Shown in pieces: positions 27,065 through 36,392 of a DNA stretch of 64,000 nucleotides; the first letter of the stretch is position 1; each line of letters begins with the position of its first letter. The notes below the pieces were generated by a model that worked only from the letters and a program-made list of their open reading frames with translations, was not told the DNA's origin and ran no database searches. The position numbers and the translations under genes are program-made. The stretch is from Alteromonadaceae bacterium M269 (GTDB lineage Bacteria > Pseudomonadota > Gammaproteobacteria > Enterobacterales > Alteromonadaceae): contig SMNZ01000006.1 in the NCBI GenBank assembly GCA_004353515.1, positions 372,001 to 436,000 of the forward strand, given 5' to 3'.

Positions 27065-28570
27065 TTAGTAAAAGTCCAATTGCCACCCAACCTTATGTTG
27101 AAGCCACTTTTCGTTTGCGAGCTCGACATCAATTAACGGGTGGCTTTTCAGCCAGCCTTCTGGGAAAACCAAACACCAGTTCTCGGGTGAGATTTTAAGC
27201 TCAATATCTGGCAGCAAGTTGTCCTTTCTGCGCACACATAACACATTGGCTAAGCGAATAATGCGACAAAGTACATGCATTGCATGTTGATGTTCTTTGG
27301 GATAACGAGAGAAGACGTCAATTTCTATACTTTGTCTGTGGCTCAGAACGAGATCGCGAATGCAATTCTGCTGAATCTGTGTGAAGCCATTGAGTTGCAT
27401 GTGATCGAGAATATAGGCGCCATGTTTATGATGCAGCTTATATTCGATGTGCAAGCCAATTTCATGGAGCAGCGTAGCAGCTTTGATGATTGCGTCGGCA
27501 TCTATGCCTTTAAATGAGTAATGTTTTGAAGCTTGTTGCAACAAGTTAACAGCCACATGCCTTACCCGCAGTGCTTGGGGAAGCTCAATATGAAAACGTG
27601 AAACTGCACTATCTAAAGACTGATTACGTATATCGTTGTCATGTTTATTTTCTAACATGCCGTATATCAGGCCTTCTCTCAGTGCTCCACCAGAAATCTG
27701 CATTTCTTCAATATCGAGCATTTCGAATAAAGCGATAAGGATAGATAACCCACTAGGGAATATAGCTCTACGCGGCTCGGTTAAGCCTTTAATTTTAAGG
27801 TCGTCCAGATTTTTACAGGTAATACACTGTTCTTTCAGCTCATGCATGTAATCGAGCTTAATCGCATCGCTGATGCCTTGTGTGACCAAGATTTCGGTAA
27901 TAGCCTGAGGGGTACCAGAAGCACCTAAACATTGTTTCCAGGTAAATGCCCTAAAAGTATCAGCATGAGGTTCTAATAACTCTTTTGCCGCGCTTATCGC
28001 TTTTTCGAAGTTACTTGCAGTGAGCTTTTTATCTGAAAAATAGCGCTCGATAAAAGTCACGCAGCCCATATTGATACTGGTGAGGTGTATAGGTTGCATG
28101 TCATTGCCGACTATGACTTCGGTACTGGCACCGCCAATATCGATAACAAGAGAGTTACCTTGATTAGCAGACGTATAAGCAACACCTAAATAGATTTGCC
28201 TTGCCTCTTCTTCCCCTGAGATGACTTCGATTCGGTTTTGTAAGATATCTTGCCCTTTCGCTAAGAACTCAACCGCATTAGTGGCTAGTCTGAGCGTTGC
28301 AGTAGCTACGACTCGCACATTATGTGGAGGTATGTCTTGCAGACGTTCTGCGAAGGATTCTAAGCATTTCCAACCTCGAGAAAGGCTATCGGCATCTAGT
28401 TTATTGTCTTCATCCAAACCGGCTGCAAGACTAACTTTTTGTTTAACTTTACCTATTATTTGGACGTTACCTTCGGCAACTTTTACGACAACAAGGTGGA
28501 AGCTATTTGAGCCAAGATCGACAGCAGCATAAAGCTGGCTATTAGGTGTGTTTATATTCGTACTAGTCAT
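27065..28570 (-). CDS. ppx: Exopolyphosphatase / pppGpp phosphohydrolase family
   Basis: About 501 residues from the ATG at 28570; a TTG two codons upstream is possible. The N-terminal Ppx/GppA domain has AAVDLGSNSFHLVVVKV, ATATLRLATNA, VISGEEEARQIYLGVAY and VIDIGGASTEVIVG, all phosphate-binding loops of the ASKHA fold. The C-terminal HD-like domain has ATLLHEIGLHIEYKLHHKHGAYI. It degrades polyphosphate and may act on pppGpp. Ppx and GppA are hard to separate; the length and C-terminus favour Ppx. The gene is leftward, convergent to hemB. Confidence 0.93.
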   Translation of the reverse strand: MTSTNINTPNSQLYAAVDLGSNSFHLVVVKVAEGNVQIIGKVKQKVSLAAGLDEDNKLDADSLSRGWKCLESFAERLQDIPPHNVRVVATATLRLATNAVEFLAKGQDILQNRIEVISGEEEARQIYLGVAYTSANQGNSLVIDIGGASTEVIVGNDMQPIHLTSINMGCVTFIERYFSDKKLTASNFEKAISAAKELLEPHADTFRAFTWKQCLGASGTPQAITEILVTQGISDAIKLDYMHELKEQCITCKNLDDLKIKGLTEPRRAIFPSGLSILIALFEMLDIEEMQISGGALREGLIYGMLENKHDNDIRNQSLDSAVSRFHIELPQALRVRHVAVNLLQQASKHYSFKGIDADAIIKAATLLHEIGLHIEYKLHHKHGAYILDHMQLNGFTQIQQNCIRDLVLSHRQSIEIDVFSRYPKEHQHAMHVLCRIIRLANVLCVRRKDNLLPDIELKISPENWCLVFPEGWLKSHPLIDVELANEKWLQHKVGWQLDFY

Positions 28571-28687
28571 TAACAATATTTATGTGTTCTTGTGTTACCT
28601 AAACTGATTTCCTGTCTATTTTCGAAGGTTATTAAATAGGCTTGCTATTCGCAAGCCTTCCTTTCCTTGGCTAAATACCCGTTCGCA

Positions 28688-29950
28688 TTATTTGTGGCTC
28701 TTTTGTCCTTGGCGCCTATTGGGTTTCTTACTGTAATTCCGCCCACTCTGACTTCGCTTTCTATAAGATGGTTTGGGTGGAGTGACGTCCGTTAGTAGTG
28801 CATCATGATCATAGTCACTTACCGGAATAACATGATTGATGTAAGACTCAATGGATGGAAGATTCAGTGCATAACGCTCACAAGCAAAGCTAATAGCATG
28901 TCCACTTTGACCAGCTCGGCCTGTTCGACCAATACGGTGAACGTAATCTTCGGCATCATCTGGAAGATCGTAGTTGAATACATGTGAAACGAGATCAATG
29001 TGCAGCCCGCGTGCAGCGACATCAGTAGCAACCAAGATATCGATATGGCCCTTACTAAAATTGTCCATAATCTGTAAGCGTTTTTTCTGAGGTACATCAC
29101 CTGAGAGTAAGCCAACTCTGTGGCCGTCTGCTTCAAGCCAGTCAGCGACATCCTCACAACTATGCTTGGTATTCGCAAAGACAATGGCTTTTTCAGGCCA
29201 TTCTTCTTCCATTAGCGTAAGTAACAACAACATTTTGTCATCATTCGATGGATAGAAGAGTTCTTCTTGAACGCGACTAGAGGTTTTTTGATTTGGGTCG
29301 ACCTGTAAGTGCACTGGATTGTTCATGTGCTCATAAGCCAGCTCTTGTACTTTATAAGACAAGGTGGCTGAGAAAAGCATACTTAACCTTTCGGCGGGTT
29401 TTGGCATACGCCTAAATAAGTAGCGGATATCTTTGATAAAGCCCAAATCGAACATACGGTCAGCTTCATCAAGAACAGCAACCTGAATGCCTTTTAGAGA
29501 GAATACTCCTTGTTTGTAATAATCTAGGATGCGGCCTGTGGTACCAATAATGATATCTACACCTTTCTCAAGAGATTCCTTTTGACTTTGATAGCCATCG
29601 CCCCCATAAATAAGACCTAGGCTTAATCCTGTATGTTGACTGAGTAGCTTAGCATCGTCGTGTATTTGTACAGCTAATTCGCGAGTTGGTGCGATGACCA
29701 GTGCACGAGGTTGCCCTTCGGTTGATGGATTTGTGAGCAGGTGATGAAAGGTTGCCACAAGAAAAGCCATGGTTTTTCCTGTACCTGTTTGTGCTTGCCC
29801 AGCAATGTCTTGACCAGTAAGAAGTGGTGGAATACTGAGCGCTTGTATTGGCGTACAGTGCCTGAAATTAGCAGACTCCAGCGCTTTTATTACGTCTGGA
29901 TGAATGTCTAAATCGTTAAAGTGTGTATCTGTTAAATGTGTAGTTTGCAT
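28688..29950 (-). CDS. rhlB: DEAD-box RNA helicase RhlB
   Basis: 420 residues, same length as E. coli RhlB (421). Motifs: Q motif [13 protein letters not shown], Walker [22 protein letters not shown] in [20 protein letters not shown] in LFSATLS, and [16 protein letters not shown] with HRIGRTGR. A basic tail ([13 protein letters not shown]) follows. RhlB works in the RNA degradosome. Divergent placement from trxA, near rho, is the classic gammaproteobacterial rhlB-trxA-rho neighbourhood. Confidence 0.96.
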   Translation of the reverse strand: MQTTHLTDTHFNDLDIHPDVIKALESANFRHCTPIQALSIPPLLTGQDIAGQAQTGTGKTMAFLVATFHHLLTNPSTEGQPRALVIAPTRELAVQIHDDAKLLSQHTGLSLGLIYGGDGYQSQKESLEKGVDIIIGTTGRILDYYKQGVFSLKGIQVAVLDEADRMFDLGFIKDIRYLFRRMPKPAERLSMLFSATLSYKVQELAYEHMNNPVHLQVDPNQKTSSRVQEELFYPSNDDKMLLLLTLMEEEWPEKAIVFANTKHSCEDVADWLEADGHRVGLLSGDVPQKKRLQIMDNFSKGHIDILVATDVAARGLHIDLVSHVFNYDLPDDAEDYVHRIGRTGRAGQSGHAISFACERYALNLPSIESYINHVIPVSDYDHDALLTDVTPPKPSYRKRSQSGRNYSKKPNRRQGQKSHK

Positions 29951-30063
29951 AGCTTATAGCTTATCAGTGCTTGCATTAGAAAACAGTTTCTATATAAATA
30001 AGCAACATTAAAATTCAATGATACTGCCTCGGCAGTTTAATCAAGCTTATTCGGGAGAAAGTA

Positions 30064-30390
30064 ATGAGCGACAAAATTATCCAGTTATCTGACGATGCTT
30101 TTGAGGCTGATGTTATCAATGCTGACATTCCTGTTCTAGTAGACTTCTGGGCAGAATGGTGTGGACCTTGTAAAATGATCGCGCCAATTCTAGAGGAAGT
30201 TGTCGATGAATTTGAAGGCAAGTTAACAATTGGCAAGCTAAATGTCGATGAAAACAATGAAACTCCGCCAAAATATGGTATTAGAGGCATCCCAACATTG
30301 CTTTTATTCAAAGGTGGTGACGTTGTTGGTACTAAAGTTGGTGCGTTATCTAAAAGCCAATTAGTTGATTTCATCAACGAAAGCATTTAA
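30064..30390 (+). CDS. trxA: Thioredoxin 1
   Basis: 108 residues, the family length. The redox active site WCGPC begins at W32, and the cis-Pro loop is RGIPTLLLF. Cytosolic disulfide reductase. A good ribosome binding site (GGGAGAAAGT) ends 3 bp before the ATG. Divergent from rhlB and upstream of rho. Confidence 0.98.
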   Translation: MSDKIIQLSDDAFEADVINADIPVLVDFWAEWCGPCKMIAPILEEVVDEFEGKLTIGKLNVDENNETPPKYGIRGIPTLLLFKGGDVVGTKVGALSKSQLVDFINESI

Positions 30391-30681
30391 TAGCTGAATA
30401 AACCTTTCTCTGCTTAAGAGAGTTCTACTTTTGGGGAATTCTCTTAAAGCGGACCTCACCACTGTTTCGTTTTCCTTACTCATCCGATCTGTATAATAAT
30501 TATAACGTGGTGTGTTTTTTCTAGACGCATAGAATTTTTGATGCTAAGTTTACATTAGGTTCACACCTGAACCGTTTCTATTGTGTTATTCCAAACCAGA
30601 GATTTTATTTAAATAATCTATAAGTCTAACTAACAATTTTGTGCGGAAAGTTTACTTTTTCGAACATAAAGACCCTCCTAT
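30391..30681 (+). other. trxA-rho intergenic region (long rho leader)
   Basis: 291 bp with no gene. The trxA-proximal hairpin at 30412-30450 is listed separately. The rest is AT-rich and would hold the rho promoter and leader. Rho autoregulates its own leader in E. coli by premature termination; no leader peptide was recognised here. Confidence 0.4.
30412..30450 (+). terminator. Hairpin after trxA
   Basis: GCTTAAGAGAGTTC pairs imperfectly with GAATTCTCTTAAAGC around a 10-base loop. No T-run follows, so this may be an RNA end-stabilising stem or a Rho-assisted terminator. Confidence 0.4.
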
Positions 30682-31950
30682 ATGAATCTAACCGAATTAA
30701 AAAACAAACCTATTAGCGAACTAGTTAAGTTGGCTGAGACTATGGGCCTTGAGAATATGGCCCGAGCGCGTAAGCAAGACATCATCTTTTCAATTTTGAA
30801 AACACACGCAAAAAGCGGCGAAGACATCTTTGGCGATGGCGCGTTGGAAATCCTACAAGATGGCTTTGGCTTTTTACGCTCTGCAGACTCATCTTACTTA
30901 GCTGGGCCTGATGATATCTACGTATCTCCAAGTCAAATTAGACGTTTCAATTTGAGAACGGGTGATACTATTTCTGGCAAAATCAGACCGCCAAAAGATA
31001 GCGAGAGATACTTTGCACTACTTAAAATAAGCGAAGTTAATTACGACAAGCCAGAGAATGCGCGTAGTAAGATTCTGTTCGAAAACTTAACGCCTCTACA
31101 TGCTAATGAACGCTTACGTATGGAGCGTGGTAATGGCAGTACAGAAGATATCACTGCTAGGGTTCTAGATTTAGCATCTCCGATAGGACGCGGGCAACGT
31201 GGTTTGATTGTCGCACCACCTAAAGCTGGTAAAACGCTTTTACTACAAAACATTGCGCAATCAATCGCAGCAAATCACCCTGAATGTCAGCTGATGGTTT
31301 TGCTCATCGATGAACGTCCTGAAGAAGTAACAGAGATGCAACGTTTGGTTCAAGGTGAAGTTGTTGCTTCGACCTTTGATGAACCAGCCAGTCGCCACGT
31401 GCAAGTTGCTGAAATGGTTATTGAGAAAGCAAAACGCTTAGTTGAGCATAAGAAAGACGTGGTTATCTTATTAGATTCAATAACGCGTTTAGCTCGTGCA
31501 TACAACACCGTTATACCGTCATCCGGTAAAGTATTAACAGGTGGTGTGGATGCCAATGCGCTTCATAAGCCGAAGCGATTCTTTGGTGCTGCTCGTAATG
31601 TTGAAGAAGGTGGTAGCTTGACCATTATTGCTACGGCGCTTATCGATACTGGCTCTAAGATGGATGAAGTTATCTACGAAGAGTTTAAAGGTACCGGTAA
31701 TATGGAATTGCACCTGAATCGCAAGATTGCTGAGAAACGTGTTTTCCCTGCTATTGACTTTAACCGTTCAGGTACACGTCGTGAAGAGCTTCTCACCGGA
31801 CAAGAAGAGCTACAGAAAATGTGGATCTTACGTAAGATTGTTCATGAGATGACAGAGATCGATGCGATTGAATTCTTAATTGACAAGTTGTCTATGACTA
31901 AGACGAATGATGAATTCTTTGATGCAATGAAGCGTCAGAAAGGCGGCTAA
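30682..31950 (+). CDS. rho: Transcription termination factor Rho
   Basis: 422 residues, near the 419 of E. coli. N-terminal RNA-binding domain with [28 protein letters not shown] (cold-shock-like fold). ATPase core has Walker [11 protein letters not shown], Walker [17 protein letters not shown] and the Q/R loops ([15 protein letters not shown]). Hexameric helicase that ends transcription. An intrinsic terminator follows 25 bp after the stop. Confidence 0.98.
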   Translation: MNLTELKNKPISELVKLAETMGLENMARARKQDIIFSILKTHAKSGEDIFGDGALEILQDGFGFLRSADSSYLAGPDDIYVSPSQIRRFNLRTGDTISGKIRPPKDSERYFALLKISEVNYDKPENARSKILFENLTPLHANERLRMERGNGSTEDITARVLDLASPIGRGQRGLIVAPPKAGKTLLLQNIAQSIAANHPECQLMVLLIDERPEEVTEMQRLVQGEVVASTFDEPASRHVQVAEMVIEKAKRLVEHKKDVVILLDSITRLARAYNTVIPSSGKVLTGGVDANALHKPKRFFGAARNVEEGGSLTIIATALIDTGSKMDEVIYEEFKGTGNMELHLNRKIAEKRVFPAIDFNRSGTRREELLTGQEELQKMWILRKIVHEMTEIDAIEFLIDKLSMTKTNDEFFDAMKRQKGG

Positions 31951-31974
31951 TTGGAGTCGTAGTTCTAAGATATG

Positions 31975-32000
31975 AAAAAGGCGCATTAGCGCCTTTTTTC
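31975..32000. terminator. Bidirectional intrinsic terminator between rho and rsd
   Basis: A 10-bp perfect stem AAAAAGGCGC/GCGCCTTTTT with a 4-base loop gives a T-run on both strands. It fits the convergent rho and rsd gene ends. Confidence 0.9.
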
Positions 32001-32023
32001 TTTTCTGTTTAATGCTTCAGATC

Positions 32024-32482
32024 TTAATCCTGATACAGCGTTTCTATCAATTTATCTTCCATTGAAAATCGCAATTCTAATTTTTGACCAAGGTCGGATA
32101 ATTTAACGTCGAAGCCGTCCAGATCTTGGGTTGCGGTTGAATCCGCAAAACTGTCGTTAAACCCTAGAGCCACGTCGGTAGTGTTTTTAATGTCGGGGTA
32201 AAGCTCGTCGATGAGTTTTTTAGTGGCTTGCTGGCTTTGACTTTCTTCAGCAATCTTGTCGTAGACTTCGAAATGGCCTGCGGAAATATAGTCCATAAGT
32301 GATGCACAAAACGAGGTTATTTTTTGAGTGCTTGGCAATGCCTGACCTTCGCCTTCAAAAGGCGGGAGGCCAGCTAGTTCGCAGTACTGGACAAGTAGTT
32401 GTTTTCTTTCACTCAACCAATTGTCTATTGCGCCATTTCGTCCGCCCCATTTTTCTTCTGCTTGTGTCACTTTGTTGTACAT
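32024..32482 (-). CDS. rsd: Anti-sigma-70 factor of the Rsd/AlgQ family
   Basis: 152 residues, close to 158 for E. coli Rsd. Signature blocks: IDNWLSERKQLLVQYCELAG, FCASLMDYISAGHFEVYDKI and LSDLGQKLELRFSMEDKLIETL. These match the Rsd/AlgQ helical bundle that binds the sigma-70 region 4 and shifts RNA polymerase towards alternative sigma factors. RpoH is encoded later in the window. Leftward, next to a shared terminator with rho; divergent from nudC. Confidence 0.92.
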   Translation of the reverse strand: MYNKVTQAEEKWGGRNGAIDNWLSERKQLLVQYCELAGLPPFEGEGQALPSTQKITSFCASLMDYISAGHFEVYDKIAEESQSQQATKKLIDELYPDIKNTTDVALGFNDSFADSTATQDLDGFDVKLSDLGQKLELRFSMEDKLIETLYQD

Positions 32483-32715
32483 AACGCTTCACTCTTCTTA
32501 GTATCTACGCTAGCGATAATCCCATCTTACTCAACTGTAGCAATAAGTCACTACCTTAGCGTGATATCTATGCTATTGTTGTGGAAATAAAATTTACCAT
32601 TGTTTTTACTTGCATTCCATGTGTATTAGTTCCTTATACCAAACCATCTTGAGAAGCCCTAGAGTTAAATGTTAACTTTGCAACCCATTGATAAGTGCGA
32701 TGTAGACGGGATCAT

Positions 32716-33519
32716 ATGAGTACGAATAAGCGCGAGCACAAAGACGGTATCTGGATAATTATTACGAAAGACCGAATCGTACAGTTTGTTGATCAGCCTG
32801 GGTTGATTCGCACGCATTGGTCCGAATTGGATTTTGCACATGCTTATGAAGACCAAGTAGAAAAATTGGAGTCGCATAAAGACGAACCAGTTTATCTATT
32901 AGATATGGGAGCTGAGCAACTGACCGCATCACATGTCGAGTCTGTTAGCTTGAGAGCGATGTTGATGCAGATCGACATCAGCTTATTTAATTTAGTTGCG
33001 AAAGCTTGGCAAAGAACAGTTTTTTTGCGTACACATAGGTTTTGTGGGCAATGTGGTAGCACAATGACACGCGTTGATTGGGAACTAGCGACTTTGTGTC
33101 ATCAATGCGGCCACCGTTGTTATCCTAGGGTTTCACCTTGCATTATTGTTGCTATTCGTAAGGATGATAAAATTCTATTAGCCCAAGGAAAACCCCAACA
33201 AGCTAGACAAATGCACAGTGTTTTGGCGGGCTTTGTTGAAGGCGGGGAAACATTAGAACAAGCTGTGCATAGAGAAGTTATGGAAGAGGTTGGTATAAGA
33301 GTTAAAAATTTACGCTATTTCTCCAGTCAACCTTGGCCTTTCCCGCATTCGTTGATGGTGGGATTTTTTGCAGAGTATGACTCTGGCGACATTGTTGTCG
33401 ATGGAAAAGAAATATTAGAAGCATCTTGGTATGCAAAAGATGAATTGCCGAATATACCGCCTAAGTTTTCTATAGCTGGGCAGCTTATTGCTAAAACCTT
33501 GGAAGATATAGCTGAGTAA
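32716..33519 (+). CDS. nudC: NADH pyrophosphatase / NAD-RNA decapping hydrolase NudC
   Basis: 267 residues from this ATG; a GTG seven codons upstream is possible but lacks a binding site. Zinc ribbon CGQCGSTM...CHQCGHRCYPR is followed by the Nudix box GFVEGGETLEQAVHREVMEEVGI (positions ~173-195) and the family-specific SQPWPFPHSLMVGF. It hydrolyses NAD(H) and removes NAD caps from RNA. Located between rsd (divergent) and hemE, as in E. coli where nudC sits by hemE and rsd. Confidence 0.96.
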   Translation: MSTNKREHKDGIWIIITKDRIVQFVDQPGLIRTHWSELDFAHAYEDQVEKLESHKDEPVYLLDMGAEQLTASHVESVSLRAMLMQIDISLFNLVAKAWQRTVFLRTHRFCGQCGSTMTRVDWELATLCHQCGHRCYPRVSPCIIVAIRKDDKILLAQGKPQQARQMHSVLAGFVEGGETLEQAVHREVMEEVGIRVKNLRYFSSQPWPFPHSLMVGFFAEYDSGDIVVDGKEILEASWYAKDELPNIPPKFSIAGQLIAKTLEDIAE

Positions 33520-33781
33520 ATCTTTACAACAAGCTGTAGAATAGCAGCAGATTTTGCGATTAAGGCAATCGATATATTTAGTTTTGAGTCCGAACTAAAT
33601 GCATGTTTTAATGCACGCCTCAATTTTATTGTTTACTCAACATCACCGGAAATGCATGGCATCAAACTAAGGAATCCACAAGAGCTTAAATAGGCACAAT
33701 GATTGTGGTGAAGGTTTGCAGCTAACAAATATGTATTTTCGAGAATGATGGGTATGTTGAATAACGGAGAAAATAACTGCT

Positions 33782-34846
33782 ATGCCGCCACTCAAAAATG
33801 ACAGATACCTACGAGCCATCTTAAAGCAGCCTGTCGATGCAACACCTGTTTGGATGATGAGGCAAGCTGGACGCTATTTACCTGAATATCTGGAAACTCG
33901 TAAACAGGCCGGCGATTTTATGTCTCTTTGCAAGAACGCGGAGCTAGCCTGCGAAGTTACACTGCAACCTTTACGTCGTTATGATTTAGATGCTGCCATT
34001 CTGTTTTCTGATATTTTGACGATTCCTGACGCAATGGGTTTGGGCTTGTATTTCGAAACAGGTGAAGGCCCAAGATTTGAGCGTCCGGTTCAGAATAAAG
34101 CAGATATTGAACGACTGCCTGTTTTTGATCCTGAGCAGGAGCTTGGCTATGTGATGAACGCAGTCCGTACCATCCGTAAAGCATTGAATGGCGATGTGCC
34201 ACTTATTGGCTTTTCTGGAAGCCCTTGGACGCTAGCCACCTACATGATTGAAGGTGGATCAAGTAAAGCCTTTACTAAGATCAAGAAAATGGCTTTTGCT
34301 CAGCCTGAACTCTTGCATATGTTACTGGATAAAGTGGCCGATTCAGTCATTCTCTATTTGAATGCTCAGATTAAAGCTGGTGCTCAATCCGTTATGGTAT
34401 TTGATACTTGGGGAGGCGTACTTTCCCCAAGAGATTACCAATTGTTCTCACTGCAATATATGCACAAGATTGTTGACGGCCTAATACGTGAACATGATGG
34501 TCAGAAAGTGCCTGTGACTTTGTTTACTAAGAATGGTGGTCAGTGGCTAGAAGCTATTGCCGATACTGGATGTGATGCTGTTGGACTGGATTGGACAATT
34601 GATATCGCAGATGCAAAAGCGCGTGTCGGTGATAAAGTGGCATTACAAGGCAATATGGACCCAAGTATGCTTTATGCAACACCGGAGCGTATTCGACAAG
34701 AAGTTCAAACGATTTTAGACGGCTTCGGTTCAGGTTCTGGGCACGTCTTCAACTTGGGACACGGTATCCATCTTGATGTGCCACCAGAGAATGCGAAGGT
34801 CTTTGTGGATGCTGTCCACGAATTGAGCCGGAGTCAGCATCAATAA
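33782..34846 (+). CDS. hemE: Uroporphyrinogen decarboxylase
   Basis: 354 residues as in E. coli (354). Decarboxylates uroporphyrinogen III to coproporphyrinogen in heme synthesis. Substrate-binding signature [15 protein letters not shown], the active-site aspartate in [14 protein letters not shown], and [17 protein letters not shown] are present, as are VMVFDTWGG and NLGHGIH. The ATG is preceded by an ACGGAGA ribosome binding site. A stem follows at 34870-34906. Confidence 0.98.
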   Translation: MPPLKNDRYLRAILKQPVDATPVWMMRQAGRYLPEYLETRKQAGDFMSLCKNAELACEVTLQPLRRYDLDAAILFSDILTIPDAMGLGLYFETGEGPRFERPVQNKADIERLPVFDPEQELGYVMNAVRTIRKALNGDVPLIGFSGSPWTLATYMIEGGSSKAFTKIKKMAFAQPELLHMLLDKVADSVILYLNAQIKAGAQSVMVFDTWGGVLSPRDYQLFSLQYMHKIVDGLIREHDGQKVPVTLFTKNGGQWLEAIADTGCDAVGLDWTIDIADAKARVGDKVALQGNMDPSMLYATPERIRQEVQTILDGFGSGSGHVFNLGHGIHLDVPPENAKVFVDAVHELSRSQHQ

Positions 34847-34869
34847 GTTGATTGGTTAGGTTTAACTAC

Positions 34870-34906
34870 CTGTTCTTAGGTTGCTAAAACCTGTGCCTAA
34901 GGACAG
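34870..34906 (+). terminator. Hairpin after hemE
   Basis: CTGTTCTTAGG pairs with CCTAAGGACAG (11 positions, one T-G pair) around a 15-base loop, followed by TTATTCT. Weak T-run; likely terminator of hemE. Confidence 0.5.
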
Positions 34907-34990
34907 TTATTCTGACGAAAAATAGTTGTTAATCTTTTCTCGTACTTGATTGCTAGTACTAAGAAATTGAAACTCAGTAAGGAGAAAAAG

Positions 34991-35158
34991 ATGAACAATC
35001 AAAGTCATATTAAACAGTTATCAAATGAAGATGTGTTGCAGGTTTCAGGTGGTGGAGCTAATCCACCTCCATTTATTGATACACCTGATGTACCAGATGA
35101 GGTGTGCGTTATTCAAAATGGCGTCCTAGTCTGCTTCCGTATTCCGCCAACTCGATAA
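34991..35158 (+). CDS. Small double-glycine leader peptide (candidate bacteriocin/RiPP precursor)
   Basis: 55 residues from ATG 34991, with AAGGAGA about 7 bp upstream. Residues 1-21 match the double-Gly leader pattern (QLSNEDVLQVSGG), where a C39-type transporter peptidase cuts after GG. The remaining ~34 residues are a Pro-rich core (NPPPFIDTP) with Cys39 and Cys48 bracketing VIQNGVLV, which could form a disulfide or be modified. It has its own promoter-sized gap and a weak terminator. No protease-transporter, immunity or modifying gene is nearby. A longer in-frame start at 34946 is less likely, as the ribosome binding site sits before 34991. Confidence 0.75.
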   Translation: MNNQSHIKQLSNEDVLQVSGGGANPPPFIDTPDVPDEVCVIQNGVLVCFRIPPTR

Positions 35159-35169
35159 ATATCACTAAT

Positions 35170-35201
35170 ACCAATGGCCCGACGATGCTGTTGGTTTTTT
35201 T
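35170..35201 (+). terminator. Weak terminator after the double-glycine peptide gene
   Basis: ACCAA/TTGGT stem of 5 bp around a 16-base loop, with seven Ts at 35195-35201. The stem is short, so this is tentative. Confidence 0.5.
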
Positions 35202-35231
35202 AATATTATTTAGACAGTTAATGCCTCGTGA

Positions 35232-36392
35232 TTAAGCATCACGGGGCATTCCCTTTTCAACACTTCGAATAAGACGAAGGGTTTTTCTTTCATTAGCGGT
35301 TGGTGGATCTTCATCTCTTCTGAATTTTTGCTGGCTGATCGCCCAGTTGATATGTTCTTTCACTAACTCAGAAACTGTAGTTTCGGCTTCTGATAGTCTG
35401 TGTTGTAAGGCGTCTAAAATACTGTCGGAGTAGGGAGCATTCCCTAAGCTTACTGCCAAGTTTCGTTGCCATTTTTCGAAGCCAATACGTCGAATAGCCG
35501 ACCCTTCAGTGTTTTTTAAGAAAGCAGTTTCATCCCAGTTAAATAGATCTAAGAGATCCTGGTTTGTGAGCTGAGTTCTGGGATGAAAGTCTGATTCACT
35601 CGTTGTCTTCGCAAATTTGTTCCATGGGCATATCAACTGACAGTCATCACAACCATATACTCGGTTTCCTATTAACGGCCGAAATTCTTCAGGAATGGCT
35701 CCATTGAGTTCTATCGTCAGGTAAGAGATACAGCGCCTAGCATCCACAACGTAAGGTTCAACTATGGCTTGAGTTGGGCAGATAGTCATGCATGCAACGC
35801 AACTCCCACATTGTTCTTCTACTGGACTATCTATGGGAAGTGGGATGTTAATTAAAAGTTCGCCAAGAAAAAACCAAGACCCCGCTTGAGAGTTTAACGT
35901 TAAGCTATGTTTTCCTGTCCAGCCTAAACCAGCTTTTTCTGCAACAGCATGCTCCAATATCGGAGCTGAATCAACGAAAGGTCGGCTTTGAAAGGCTTCA
36001 ACATGCTCACTAATTTGCTGTCCTAGCTTTTTGAGCCTGTTGCGGATGACCTTGTGGTAGTCACGCCCCAATGCATAACGGCTGATATAACCTTTGTTCT
36101 TATCTTTGAGAGTCCGAGCAAACTGAGCATTAGGAGGCAGGTAATCCATGCGAACACTGATGCAACGCAATGTCCCGGGTACAAGTTCATCTGGTCTCGC
36201 TCTCATCATCCCGCGAGTTTCCATATAGTCCATCTCGCCGTGATAACCCTTATCAAGCCAGTCTTGAAGGAATTTCTCATGTTGGCTAAGGTCTATATCT
36301 GTAATACCAACTTGCTGAAAACCGAGGGCTTTGCCCCAAGTTTTTATGTCTTCAGCAAGCTTTTCGAGATCCAAAACAGGAATCTGCGTCAT
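35232..36392 (-). CDS. queG: Epoxyqueuosine reductase QueG
   Basis: 386 residues. Cobalamin-dependent final step of queuosine tRNA modification. Two 4Fe-4S ligand clusters are visible: CGSCVACMTICPTQAI and CDDCQLICPWNKFA. The N-terminal part has ISRYALGRDYHKVIRNRLKKLG and FVDSAPILEHAVAEKAGLGWTGKHS, which are family hallmarks. The start overlaps the nnr start by one base on the opposite strand. It has its own promoter inside the nnr coding region. Confidence 0.96.
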   Translation of the reverse strand: MTQIPVLDLEKLAEDIKTWGKALGFQQVGITDIDLSQHEKFLQDWLDKGYHGEMDYMETRGMMRARPDELVPGTLRCISVRMDYLPPNAQFARTLKDKNKGYISRYALGRDYHKVIRNRLKKLGQQISEHVEAFQSRPFVDSAPILEHAVAEKAGLGWTGKHSLTLNSQAGSWFFLGELLINIPLPIDSPVEEQCGSCVACMTICPTQAIVEPYVVDARRCISYLTIELNGAIPEEFRPLIGNRVYGCDDCQLICPWNKFAKTTSESDFHPRTQLTNQDLLDLFNWDETAFLKNTEGSAIRRIGFEKWQRNLAVSLGNAPYSDSILDALQHRLSEAETTVSELVKEHINWAISQQKFRRDEDPPTANERKTLRLIRSVEKGMPRDA

